Shown one piece after another: positions 1 to 6,644 of a stretch of DNA of 8,303 nucleotides (position 1 is the first letter of the stretch; the number at the start of each line of letters is the position of its first letter). A program made the translations under genes and the position numbers. The stretch comes from Acidobacteriaceae bacterium. Its GTDB lineage: Bacteria > Acidobacteriota > Terriglobia > Terriglobales > SbA1. A model generated the notes under the pieces. That model saw only the letters and a program-made list of their open reading frames with translations, did no database searches and had not been told where the DNA came from. Where the stretch lies: contig JAFAGX010000505.1 in assembly GCA_019237515.1 (NCBI GenBank), positions 1-8,303 on the forward strand, read 5' to 3'.

Positions 1-19
1 TGTTGAGTTTTTCATGGGC

Positions 20-54
20 AAAAATAAAAGGCGAGGCAGATGGCCGACGCCTTT
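20..54 (-). terminator. Intrinsic terminator of the first sigma-54 activator gene
   Basis: Read on the minus strand, about 20 bases after the stop codon of the activator gene, AAAGGCG (54 to 48) pairs with CGCCTTT (33 to 27). An inner GGC/GCC stem (45-43 with 37-35) closes a CATCT loop. The 3' arm runs into TATTTTT. A stem of 7 plus 3 base pairs followed by a U-rich tract is the classical rho-independent form. Position and orientation fit the end of the minus-strand transcript. The paralogous gene at 6771-7865 has no such structure directly after it. Confidence 0.75.
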
Positions 55-74
55 GATCGTTGTGCAGCCAATCA

Positions 75-1016
75 TCAAACCTGGGGACGTACCGGAATCC
101 CCAATTTGCGGATCCGGTAAGCCAGCGTCGTCCGTTTCATTCCCAACTTGGCGGCCGCGCCTTTGGGTCCGCCAGTGACCCAGTTCGACTCTTTCAGGGC
201 GCGCAGCACGTGCTCCCGTTCCATCACTTCCAGTGTTGATAAGGGAGTCGGTGAACTCTGAACCGTGTCATGTGTTAATTCGTCCAACGGAGGGCGGAGC
301 GCAGTTCCTGGCGACAGGATCACGGACCTCTCGATAAAGTTCTGCAGTTCGCGCACGTTGCCGGGCCATGAATACCCTGTGAGAGCTTCCATGACTTGAA
401 ATGGAATCGCTTCAATGTGCCGGTTCATGCGCCGGGCATATTCGTTCACGAAATGGCGCACCAGGAGGGAAATGTCTTCGCGGCGCTCTCGCAAAGCCGG
501 AACCGGCAAGGGAAAAACGTGCAAGCGATAATACAAATCGCTTCGGAATTCCCCGTCCTCCACCATCTGCTTCAGATTCCGATGTGTAGCCGCAACCACG
601 CGAACATCCACCTGCTGTGTACGCGTGCTGCCCAATCGTTCGAACTCATGTTCCTGCAAAACCCGCAGCAATTTCGGTTGCAGCTCCAGCGGAATGTCAC
701 CTACTTCATCCAGGAACAGAGTGCCCTTGTCCGCCAGTTCGAACCGGCCCGGCTTCCGCATGATGGCGCCGGTAAAAGCGCCTTTCTCATGCCCGAACAG
801 CTCGCTTTCTAATAAACCGGAAGGAATCGCGGCACAGTTGATCTTGACGAAAGGCCGACCACGCCGCGCGCTCAGGTTGTGGATGGCACGGGCGACTAAT
901 TCCTTCCCCGTACCGGTCTCTCCCAAAATCAGAACGCCGGAATCGGTGGGGGCTACAACCTCGAGCTGCCGCAGCAGCCGTTGTAGAGCCGAGCTCCTGC
1001 CCACGATGCCCTCGAA
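75..1016 (-). repeat. Long direct repeat, copy 1 (AAA+ and HTH region of paralog 1)
   Basis: This 942-base stretch corresponds codon for codon to 6771-7712, in the same orientation. It covers the whole AAA+ and HTH coding region, while the sequences on both sides of the repeat are unrelated. The two copies flank the two-component genes and the His-rich gene. Confidence 0.8.
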
Positions 1017-1196
1017 AGCTTCCTGCTCTTTGCCAACTTCTTCGTTCCAGGATGTACGATTGACATTCAGCTCTGCTGTGAGACGATCTAAATCGTCGGC
1101 TATCGTCCCGGAATGCATACCCGGGATGCTCACCGGCACATGTGGCAGAACGCTCGCAGGCGGTAATTCAGGCGTGATCGCGAATGCAGTACTCAT
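75..1196 (-). CDS. Sigma-54-dependent transcriptional activator (AAA+ / Fis HTH), paralog 1
   Basis: The product (373 aa from this start) is a bacterial enhancer-binding protein that would use ATP hydrolysis to remodel the RNA polymerase-sigma-54 closed complex. Visible motifs: Walker A GETGTGKE (residues 92-99), sigma-54 contact loop GAFTGA (139-144), Walker B ending in D163-E164, the FRSDLYYR segment with arginine-finger residues (about 218-224), sensor [10 protein letters not shown] (277-284), and a Fis-type helix-turn-helix at about 325-366. All catalytic motifs are intact. There is no receiver, GAF or PAS domain, only about 60 variable N-terminal residues, so the input signal is unknown; the architecture resembles PspF or a truncated FhlA. 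I chose the start at 1196 because GGGAGGA (1210 to 1204) lies 7 bases upstream and the resulting length matches the paralog at 6771-7865. A second in-frame ATG at 1307 has an equally good Shine-Dalgarno sequence and would add 37 residues. The frame stays open to an ATG at 1400. Confidence 0.93.
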   Translation of the reverse strand: MSTAFAITPELPPASVLPHVPVSIPGMHSGTIADDLDRLTAELNVNRTSWNEEVGKEQEAFEGIVGRSSALQRLLRQLEVVAPTDSGVLILGETGTGKELVARAIHNLSARRGRPFVKINCAAIPSGLLESELFGHEKGAFTGAIMRKPGRFELADKGTLFLDEVGDIPLELQPKLLRVLQEHEFERLGSTRTQQVDVRVVAATHRNLKQMVEDGEFRSDLYYRLHVFPLPVPALRERREDISLLVRHFVNEYARRMNRHIEAIPFQVMEALTGYSWPGNVRELQNFIERSVILSPGTALRPPLDELTHDTVQSSPTPLSTLEVMEREHVLRALKESNWVTGGPKGAAAKLGMKRTTLAYRIRKLGIPVRPQV

Positions 1197-1203
1197 GGAA
1201 TGG

Positions 1204-1322
1204 TCCTCCCTGGTCGAGAATCTTTCGGCGCTATGATTTCTGAAAACAATCCGTCTCCCGGCCGGGTGGCGCACCGAACATGGTCTTGCTTGTGCCAGTT
1301 GAGTCATTGTGGTCTCCTTTCC
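1204..1322 (-). promoter_or_regulatory. Two alternative ribosome binding sites for paralog 1
   Basis: On the minus strand, GGAAAGGAG (1322 to 1314) stands 6 bases before an ATG at 1307, and GGGAGGA (1210 to 1204) stands 7 bases before the in-frame ATG at 1196. Both have normal spacing and strong complementarity to the 16S 3' end. Either one or both starts may be used. The upstream start adds a basic 37-residue segment beginning [19 protein letters not shown], which has no counterpart in the paralog. Confidence 0.5.
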
Positions 1323-1496
1323 AAGGAACCCTTTCTGACTGTGCCCCCACTGCCTCGGATACGATGATGAGATAACACCAGATTCGCTCAACGCAAACAA
1401 TTAGACGATGGTATCGCCGAGACTTTGGTATAGGACCCAAGCCAACGACAGTCATGATGAGTGGACATCAAACCAAAGTATTAAGAGTCGGCCTGA

Positions 1497-1526
1497 GTGA
1501 CTGGACCTGCCGCGATGGAGGATAAT
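1497..1526 (+). promoter_or_regulatory. Possible sigma-70 promoter for the kinase operon
   Basis: GTGACT (1497-1502, four of six matches to TTGACA) is separated by 18 bases from GATAAT (1521-1526, five of six matches to TATAAT). Transcription would begin near 1533, about 35 bases before the leader ORF and 90 before the kinase start. This is a consensus match only, in a region where a promoter is expected. No good sigma-54 site (GG-N10-GC) was seen here on the plus strand. Confidence 0.35.
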
Positions 1527-1567
1527 CTGTAACAATTATTTACGGGTTCCCGGCCGAGGGCTAATCA

Positions 1568-1627
1568 ATGAAGAAGAAGGGGATCCAGAGACATCCCGCA
1601 TGGCCGGTGGTTTTGCTTCGTGAATGA
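1568..1627 (+). CDS. Possible 19-codon leader ORF overlapping the kinase start
   Basis: An ATG at 1568 opens a frame encoding MKKKGIQRHPAWPVVLLRE and stops with TGA at 1625-1627. That stop shares the four bases ATGA with the kinase start at 1624. A GAGGG sequence ends 7 bases before the leader ATG, whereas the kinase ATG has no clear Shine-Dalgarno sequence of its own. This is the layout of translational coupling: ribosomes ending the leader could restart on the kinase. The peptide has three lysines after the start and no recognisable family. It could be a chance short ORF; comparison with homologous loci would decide. Confidence 0.35.
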   Translation: MKKKGIQRHPAWPVVLLRE

Positions 1628-4527
1628 TGGCGTCTAGTCAGGCAATAGCGTTAACACAGGGATCGGAAGAGGTTTGTGTGGGGACTTCACTGGCTGCAGA
1701 ACCGCTGCTCGCCTTAGCCGTCACCGTTACCTCGGAGCAGCGTGTCGACTCTGTCTTGCAGGGTATTGTTCAGGGCTTGGCATCACAGCCCGGGGTCGCA
1801 TTGTCTCGGATTTGGCTGGTGCCATCCGCCGAGCTCTCCAGCTTTTGTCCCCCTGTGCCGGACCCCACAGATGCTCTTTGTCTGGTCGCAAGTGCCGGAA
1901 CTCCCATCAATTCACCAGGAGAAAATTGGTGTTTCCTGCGGGGGCACTTTGCTCGGATGCCCTTCAATGTCGGGAAGGTCGGCCAAGTGGCAGCAAGCCG
2001 GCATCCGATCCTCGTCGAAGATGTCACTGCTCAGAACGATTGGATTGTGCGACCAGAATGGGCGGAACGTGAGGGGATTCGCAGCTTTGCGGGTCACCCC
2101 CTCATCTTTCGAGACAAACTGCTGGGGGTTATTGCTGTCTTCAGCCGCCAACCTCTCGGTCAGCAAGAGTTTACGTGGTTAGGTCTGTTTGCGAATCAGG
2201 CCGCAGTGGCTATCGCTAACGCGTGTGCGGAAGAGGCTCTCCAGTCGAGCGAGCGCAATCTCGCCGCAGTCATCGATGCTATCCCCGCACTGGCGTGGTG
2301 CAATCTGCCCGACGGTTCCAACGAGTTCCTCAATAGAGGTTGGCATGAGTACACCGGCCTCTCCCCTGAAGAGTCGCACGGTTGGGGCTGGCAGATTGTT
2401 TTCCATCCGGATGACCTGCCGCCATTGATGGAAAAATGGCAGAAAATGTTGGTTTCAGGAGAATCAGACGAGATCGAGGCGCGTCTTCGGCGCCATGATG
2501 GCGTTTATCGTTGGTTTCTCATTCGCGCTCAAGCCCTCCGCAACGACTCTGGCGAAATCGTGAGGTGGTACGGCACAAGCACCGATATTGAGGATCGAAA
2601 GCAGGCGGAAGAGGCTCTGCAGTCGAGCAAGCACAATCTTGCCGCTATCATCAATACGATTCCCACGACGGCATGGACCACTCGGCCGGATGGCTACTGC
2701 GACTTCCTCAATCAGGTGTGGCTCGAATACGTTGGCATGACTGCAGAAAGCGCGCAGGGTTGGGGGTGGGCGGAAGCAATTCATCCGCAAGACCGTCCGA
2801 GGCTTGTCGAGGAATGGCAATCGTGTTTGGCTTCCGGCACACCCATCGACACGGAAGCACGCATCCGCCGATTCGACAGTTCCTATCGATGGTTCCTCAT
2901 TCGCGCCAATCCTCTGAGAGATGGAGCCGGCAACGTCGTCAAGTGGTACGGAACCTGTATAGATATCGACGATCGTAAGCGGGTAGAGGAGGCTCTGCAC
3001 GCTAGAGAACTTGATGCGCGCTCGCTCTTGGACAACATGCCGGGTTTTCTTGGTCGCCATTCGCCGGATGGCACACCCGAGATCGTCAATCAACCATTTC
3101 TGCAGTACTTCGGCAAGACTGTGGAAGAGATAAGGAAGTGGCGGACGAGTGACCTTGTTCACCCTGACGACCTTGCTAACACGATAGAAGTTTTTGGCAA
3201 CGGAATCGCGAGGGGCCGGGCATGGGCTTTAGAGTTTCGTCTCCGTCGGTTCGATGGCGTATACCGCTGGTTTCAGGCGCGCTGGGTCCCGGTGCGCGAC
3301 TTCGAGGGGCGACTTCTCCACTGGAATGCACTTACCACGGACATCGATGATCGCAAAAAGGCGGAGGCGCAGGTCGAGCAGGCCTATCTTCGCCTCGCGG
3401 AAGCGCAACGGCTGAGTAAAACCGGCAGCTTCGTCACGGACTTGCTGGCGGACGACCACAACTGGTCCGAGGAGGCATTTCGAATATTCGAGTTCGATCC
3501 TGCGGCGAAGGTCCGGGTACAAATGATTCGCGATTGCATTCACCGCGACGACCTGCCATCGTTCGACGCCGTGATCGCGCGCAGCATGACCGGGACCGAT
3601 GTTGATTTCGTATTTCGCATTGTGACCTCTCGAGGAGCCGTAAAGCATGTACGCGGCATGGCTCGTGTGATGACGCAACTTGGGAGTCACCCCTTGTTCA
3701 TCGGCGCTTTTCAGGACGTCACGGAAAGCAAGAACGCCGAGGAGGCTCTGAACAAAGCCCGCTCTGAGCTTGCCGAGGTGGCGCGGGTGACCACGCTGAA
3801 TGCGCTGACCGCATCTATCGCTCATGAGGTCAACCAACCGCTCTCGGGAATTATTACGAACGCCAGCACCTGCCTGCGGATGCTCTCCGTCGATCCACCC
3901 AATGTAGACGGTGCCCGTGAAACTGCCCGGCGTACCCTTCGCGATGGCAACCGCGCCTCGGATGTGATCTCGCGATTGCGTGCCCTGTTCAGCAAAAAGG
4001 AATTCGCACTAGAGCAGGTCGATCTGAACGAGGCCACGCGAGAGGTGATTGCTTTGTCATTGAGCGATCTTCAGAGGAACCGAGTGATCCTGCGTTCGGA
4101 GCTCGCGGACGACCTTCCGCCCGTTACCGGCGATCGTGTTCAGCTACAGGAGGTCATTCTGAACCTGTTACGAAATGCTTCTGACGCGATGAGCACCGTA
4201 GACGACCATCCGAGAGAGATACTCGTCAGAACCGAACACCATGAAGCTGATCAGGTGCGCCTTAGCGTGAAGGACGTTGGAGTCGGCTTTACGCCTGAAT
4301 CCGCGGCCAAACTCTTTCAAGCTTTCTATACAACCAAGACCGATGGGATGGGAATCGGGTTGCACGTTAGTCATTCCATCATCGAGGGTCATCATGGACA
4401 CTTGTGGGCGACAGCGAATGATGGACCCGGAGCTACATTTTCGTTTGCTATTCCTTGCAGATCTGATGGCTTGGCTGACATCAAAACTCGTGCCGATGAG
4501 ACTGATCCGGGAACAAATGCGGCATGA
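1624..4527 (+). CDS. Cytoplasmic multi-PAS sensor histidine kinase with GAF domain
   Basis: The protein (967 aa) is a hybrid-free sensor kinase that should autophosphorylate on histidine and pass phosphate to response regulators. Domains in order: GAF-like (about 30-200); three PAS/PAC units of the PAS_3 type (about 203-328, 329-454, 455-580), each closing in a TDI(E/D)DRK-type PAC motif; a fourth, divergent PAS segment (about 594-703); HisKA with phospho-acceptor H734 in SIAHEVNQPL; and HATPase with N box around N847/N851, DVGVGF (884-889), FYTTK (901-905) and the GMGIGL lid (908-913). The HEVNQPL form and C-terminus resemble the FixL/HPK4-type kinases that pair with FixJ-like regulators. 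No signal peptide or membrane segment is visible, so sensing is probably intracellular (small molecule, redox or gas; ligand unknown). The frame has TGA immediately before 1624, so the start is 1624 or the next codon. The two downstream receiver genes are likely partners. Confidence 0.95.
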   Translation: MMASSQAIALTQGSEEVCVGTSLAAEPLLALAVTVTSEQRVDSVLQGIVQGLASQPGVALSRIWLVPSAELSSFCPPVPDPTDALCLVASAGTPINSPGENWCFLRGHFARMPFNVGKVGQVAASRHPILVEDVTAQNDWIVRPEWAEREGIRSFAGHPLIFRDKLLGVIAVFSRQPLGQQEFTWLGLFANQAAVAIANACAEEALQSSERNLAAVIDAIPALAWCNLPDGSNEFLNRGWHEYTGLSPEESHGWGWQIVFHPDDLPPLMEKWQKMLVSGESDEIEARLRRHDGVYRWFLIRAQALRNDSGEIVRWYGTSTDIEDRKQAEEALQSSKHNLAAIINTIPTTAWTTRPDGYCDFLNQVWLEYVGMTAESAQGWGWAEAIHPQDRPRLVEEWQSCLASGTPIDTEARIRRFDSSYRWFLIRANPLRDGAGNVVKWYGTCIDIDDRKRVEEALHARELDARSLLDNMPGFLGRHSPDGTPEIVNQPFLQYFGKTVEEIRKWRTSDLVHPDDLANTIEVFGNGIARGRAWALEFRLRRFDGVYRWFQARWVPVRDFEGRLLHWNALTTDIDDRKKAEAQVEQAYLRLAEAQRLSKTGSFVTDLLADDHNWSEEAFRIFEFDPAAKVRVQMIRDCIHRDDLPSFDAVIARSMTGTDVDFVFRIVTSRGAVKHVRGMARVMTQLGSHPLFIGAFQDVTESKNAEEALNKARSELAEVARVTTLNALTASIAHEVNQPLSGIITNASTCLRMLSVDPPNVDGARETARRTLRDGNRASDVISRLRALFSKKEFALEQVDLNEATREVIALSLSDLQRNRVILRSELADDLPPVTGDRVQLQEVILNLLRNASDAMSTVDDHPREILVRTEHHEADQVRLSVKDVGVGFTPESAAKLFQAFYTTKTDGMGIGLHVSHSIIEGHHGHLWATANDGPGATFSFAIPCRSDGLADIKTRADETDPGTNAA
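2230..3363 (+). repeat. Three tandem 378-base PAS/PAC coding repeats inside the kinase
   Basis: Units of exactly 126 codons begin at residues 203, 329 and 455 (bases 2230, 2608, 2986), and a fourth unit start, EAQVEQAY, follows at residue 581. The first two units are close relatives: both start EEALQSS, share the GWGW and YRWFLIRA segments, and remain similar at the DNA level around the unit start. The third is more diverged but keeps the length, the RRFDGVYRWF strand and the TDIDDRK end. Equal length without indels indicates internal duplication of one PAS module. Confidence 0.85.
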
Positions 4528-4573
4528 TCCGACGCTGGCGCTCATGACTGGGTGAAGGCAATACCAAGGTACA

Positions 4574-5005
4574 ATGGACGCCGCTGCGACAGTGGCGCAT
4601 TGTTTCGTCATGGAGACCCGGAAAGAAGCGGGCCTCGTGGAGCGCCCTCTCGTGTCGGTGGTTGACGACGATGAGTCTATCCGCGAGTCGCTGCCCGACC
4701 TGCTCGGAGAATTCGGCTTTTCAGCACGAGCTTTTTCATCACCCGAGGAGTTTCTCAGGTCGGATTGTGTGGGCCGGACCCGGTGTTTGGTCCTTGATGT
4801 TTTTATGCCGGGAATGACTGGACCCGACCTCCTGCGGGAATTAAAGGTTCGCAAACAATCGATCCCGGTCGTCTTCATGACCGCGAAACGTAACGGGAAC
4901 GTCCGCCCACAACTGCTCGAAGAAGGTGCAGTGGAGTGCCTATTCAAGCCATTCAGCGACACGGCTTTGCTCGAGGCTATCAATGCTGCACTTCGGGTGA
5001 GATGA
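4574..5005 (+). CDS. Single-domain response regulator (FixJ-type receiver, no output domain)
   Basis: The 143-residue product is a receiver domain only. The acidic cluster D31-D33, phospho-acceptor D75 (VLDVFMPG), T103 (FMTAK) and K125 (LFKPF) are all present, so it should accept phosphate. No DNA-binding or enzymatic output follows. The gene lies 46 bases after the kinase stop in the same direction and is probably cotranscribed with it. Candidate roles are phosphate sink, competitor of the downstream FixJ-like regulator, or protein-interaction regulator of the CheY/DivK kind. The start is uncertain: ATG 4574 has only a short AAGG close upstream. An in-frame ATG at 4610 and GTG at 4637 would trim 12 or 21 residues that precede the first receiver strand. 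Confidence 0.88.
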   Translation: MDAAATVAHCFVMETRKEAGLVERPLVSVVDDDESIRESLPDLLGEFGFSARAFSSPEEFLRSDCVGRTRCLVLDVFMPGMTGPDLLRELKVRKQSIPVVFMTAKRNGNVRPQLLEEGAVECLFKPFSDTALLEAINAALRVR

Positions 5006-5038
5006 GTACTGGATTCGGGGACTGAGCTAGAAGCGCAA

Positions 5039-5055
5039 TCCGGCACGCTGCCGGA
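5039..5055. promoter_or_regulatory. Perfect hairpin between the two receiver genes
   Basis: TCCGGCA (5039-5045) and TGCCGGA (5049-5055) form a 7-bp GC-rich stem with a CGC loop, 34 bases after the stop of the single-domain receiver. No U tract follows, so it is not a typical intrinsic terminator. It could slow decay, cause partial termination or pausing, or be a protein site. Its position would help separate expression of the second regulator from the kinase. Confidence 0.4.
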
Positions 5056-5147
5056 ACGAGACTGTGGAAATCGCCTGTACTTCTCCGTATTTCACTGTAT
5101 TGACTCTCCCTGGCCCATTCTGGTTAGTCTGAGATTCTACCGACGAG

Positions 5148-5173
5148 TATAATCACGTATTTGGTAACCGAAA
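5148..5173 (+). promoter_or_regulatory. Possible -10 box and overlapping palindrome before the FixJ-like gene
   Basis: A perfect TATAAT lies at 5148-5153, but the -35 region 18 bases upstream (TTAGTC, 5124-5129) is poor, so an activator may be needed. The predicted start near 5160 coincides with TTTGGTAACCGAA (5160-5172), palindromic around A5166 with one mismatched pair. The palindrome ends just before the GTG start at 5174, giving a leader of about 14 bases without a Shine-Dalgarno sequence. Such a site could be an operator, perhaps for autoregulation; that is inference. Confidence 0.4.
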
Positions 5174-5869
5174 GTGACAGTTGCTAAGCCAATCGTGTTT
5201 GTTGTTGATGACGACATCTCCGTACGCGAGTCGCTGGAACTGTTGATTCAGAATGAAGGTTGGCAGCCGGAAACATTTTCCTCCGCACAGGAATTTCTGG
5301 ATCGGCCGCGAGCCTTCGTTCCGAGTTGTTGCCTGCTCGATATTTCCCTTCCCGGCCTGAATGGTCTCGATCTACAAAAGCGTTTGGCTATCGAACGGAG
5401 AGAAATGCCGATCATCTTCATCACCGGTCACGGCGATGTGCCGAAGACAGTGCAGGCGATGAAGGCAGGCGCGGTCGAATTCCTGACCAAGCCATTTGAC
5501 GACGAACTATTGTTAACTGCAGTCCGGCAAGCCTTGGAACGAAGCTGCCTGGCTCTCGCTCTGGAGGTCGAGATGCAGCAACTGCGTGACCGCTACGCGT
5601 CACTTACCCCGCGGGAACGCGAGGTCATGACCCTGGTCGTCTCCGGACTGTTGAATAAACAAGTGGGCGGTCAACTCGGCATCAGCGAAATCACCGTGAA
5701 AGCGCATCGCGGCCAGGTGATGCAGAAGATGAAGGCCAATTCGGTTGCAGAATTAGTCAAGATGGCCTGGAGAGTTCACAACGACGCCACTCAGCGCTCG
5801 ATGATTGTGCCTGGCCAGCAATCGCAAGCCCCCGCAAAACCCGGCCCGGATCGCGGTCAATTAAGGTAA
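5174..5869 (+). CDS. FixJ/NarL-family response regulator with LuxR-type HTH
   Basis: The 231-residue product is a two-domain response regulator that should bind DNA when phosphorylated. Receiver: acidic cluster D12-D14, phospho-acceptor D56 (LLDISLPG), T84 (FITGHGD) and K106 (LTKPFDD). After a linker at about 120-142 comes the LuxR/GerE helix-turn-helix (about 144-200), with LTPREREVM and the recognition-helix region ISEITVKAHRGQVMQKM. The GHGDVP and KPFDD segments are typical of FixJ-like regulators. About 30 low-complexity residues rich in Q, P and A extend past the HTH. The start must be GTG 5174: an in-frame TAA lies at 5165-5167 and no other start precedes the first receiver strand. There is no Shine-Dalgarno sequence. 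It lies 168 bases after the single-domain receiver, with its own candidate promoter, and is the likely transcriptional output of the kinase at 1624-4527. Confidence 0.93.
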   Translation: MTVAKPIVFVVDDDISVRESLELLIQNEGWQPETFSSAQEFLDRPRAFVPSCCLLDISLPGLNGLDLQKRLAIERREMPIIFITGHGDVPKTVQAMKAGAVEFLTKPFDDELLLTAVRQALERSCLALALEVEMQQLRDRYASLTPREREVMTLVVSGLLNKQVGGQLGISEITVKAHRGQVMQKMKANSVAELVKMAWRVHNDATQRSMIVPGQQSQAPAKPGPDRGQLR

Positions 5870-6059
5870 AGATTCTCTTAAAACATTGTTGGTAGAAAAG
5901 ACTCTGAAGTAGCGATCCCAACATCCTCAAAACATCATTGAGCGTTGAAAACTCATTCGATCTATCGGCGCATCCGCCGCAAATTTATTTTCGCGAGGCG
6001 GCTGAAAACGATGTAAGTGCATCTATTCGGGATCAGTCACTATGTATCCGAGGGTTCGC
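5870..6059 (+). other. Intergenic region with a bulged hairpin before the His-rich gene
   Basis: No gene is apparent here. No convincing terminator follows the FixJ-like gene: only a 5-bp CTCAA/TTGAG stem appears, around 5927-5943. CCGCCGC (5974-5980) can pair with GCGAGGCGG (5993-6001) with a two-base bulge, enclosing an AT-rich loop. This could be a regulatory structure in the leader of the next gene or a weak terminator. No strong sigma-70 or sigma-54 consensus was found. Confidence 0.3.
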
Positions 6060-6641
6060 ATGAAAAAAGCCATTGGAATTCTCGTAGTACTGCTGGTGAT
6101 TTCAGTTTTTGCCATTGCGCAGGAGCGGCAGGGTGGCGAAGGCGCACGCGGCGAACAATCGCATAACGCCGGGCGACCCGAGGTTGGTGGCGGACACATC
6201 CCAGCCCACGGTCCGGCTCCGTCGAGAAACACGGCGCCCTCACGAGACACGGCACCGCACGAGCAGGCTCCCGAACACCCCAACTATGCCGACAGGCCCG
6301 GACATCCCGACGCTCCTCATGTCCATGCGAGAAACGATGAGTGGGTTGGGCACCACGGCGGAGATGCGCGCTACCACCTCGATCATCCCTGGGAACACGG
6401 TCGATTCCCGGGTGAATTTGGTCCTCATCATGTATGGCGGCTTGGCGGTGGCGATCCCAATCGTTTCTGGTTCGGCGGTTTCTACTTCAGCGTTGCGCCC
6501 GCTGATATCGCGCTTTGTAATGGCTGGCTATGGGACAGCGATGACATTGTGCTGTACGAAGATCCCGACGATCCCGGCTGGTATCTCGCCTACAACACGA
6601 GATTGGGCACCTACGTTCACGTGTTGTATCTCGGGAGTTAA
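6060..6641 (+). CDS. Exported histidine-rich protein of unknown function
   Basis: The 193-residue product begins with a clear Sec signal peptide: MKK, a hydrophobic run [17 protein letters not shown], then AQE, with likely cleavage after AIA near residue 20. Residues about 21-90 are low complexity, rich in G, P, R, H and A, and probably disordered. From about 90 to the end a compact domain rich in W, Y, H, D and G appears ([46 protein letters not shown]). There are 16 histidines, so metal binding in the envelope is possible but unproven. I prefer ATG 6060 to the in-frame ATG 6042 because it starts the signal peptide directly and has GAGGG 5 bases upstream. I recall similar uncharacterised proteins in acidobacteria but cannot name a family. 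It follows the FixJ-like gene by 190 bases on the same strand and could be a target of that system. Confidence 0.82.
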   Translation: MKKAIGILVVLLVISVFAIAQERQGGEGARGEQSHNAGRPEVGGGHIPAHGPAPSRNTAPSRDTAPHEQAPEHPNYADRPGHPDAPHVHARNDEWVGHHGGDARYHLDHPWEHGRFPGEFGPHHVWRLGGGDPNRFWFGGFYFSVAPADIALCNGWLWDSDDIVLYEDPDDPGWYLAYNTRLGTYVHVLYLGS

Positions 6642-6644
6642 GGC

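Noticed and set aside
1..14. Possible minus-strand gene start (ATG at 14) after the terminator
   Set aside because: Only five codons are visible, with no Shine-Dalgarno sequence in the terminator T tract before it; nothing can be concluded.
1283..1297. CTGGCAC on the minus strand, a perfect sigma-54 -24 element before start 1196
   Set aside because: The -12 position carries AC instead of GC at the required distance, so the promoter would be non-functional by the known consensus.
1231..1455. 74-codon minus-strand ORF upstream of the first activator
   Set aside because: No Shine-Dalgarno sequence and no domain-like composition. It overlaps, in another frame, the in-frame N-terminal extension of the activator, which has a strong ribosome binding site.
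2464..3162. 232-codon minus-strand ORF antisense to the kinase PAS repeats
   Set aside because: Shadow of the kinase reading frame; the plus-strand frame has clear repeated domains.
4168..5046. 292-codon minus-strand ORF antisense to the kinase end and the first receiver
   Set aside because: Serine- and arginine-rich shadow of two well-supported genes with full motif sets on the plus strand; no ribosome binding site.
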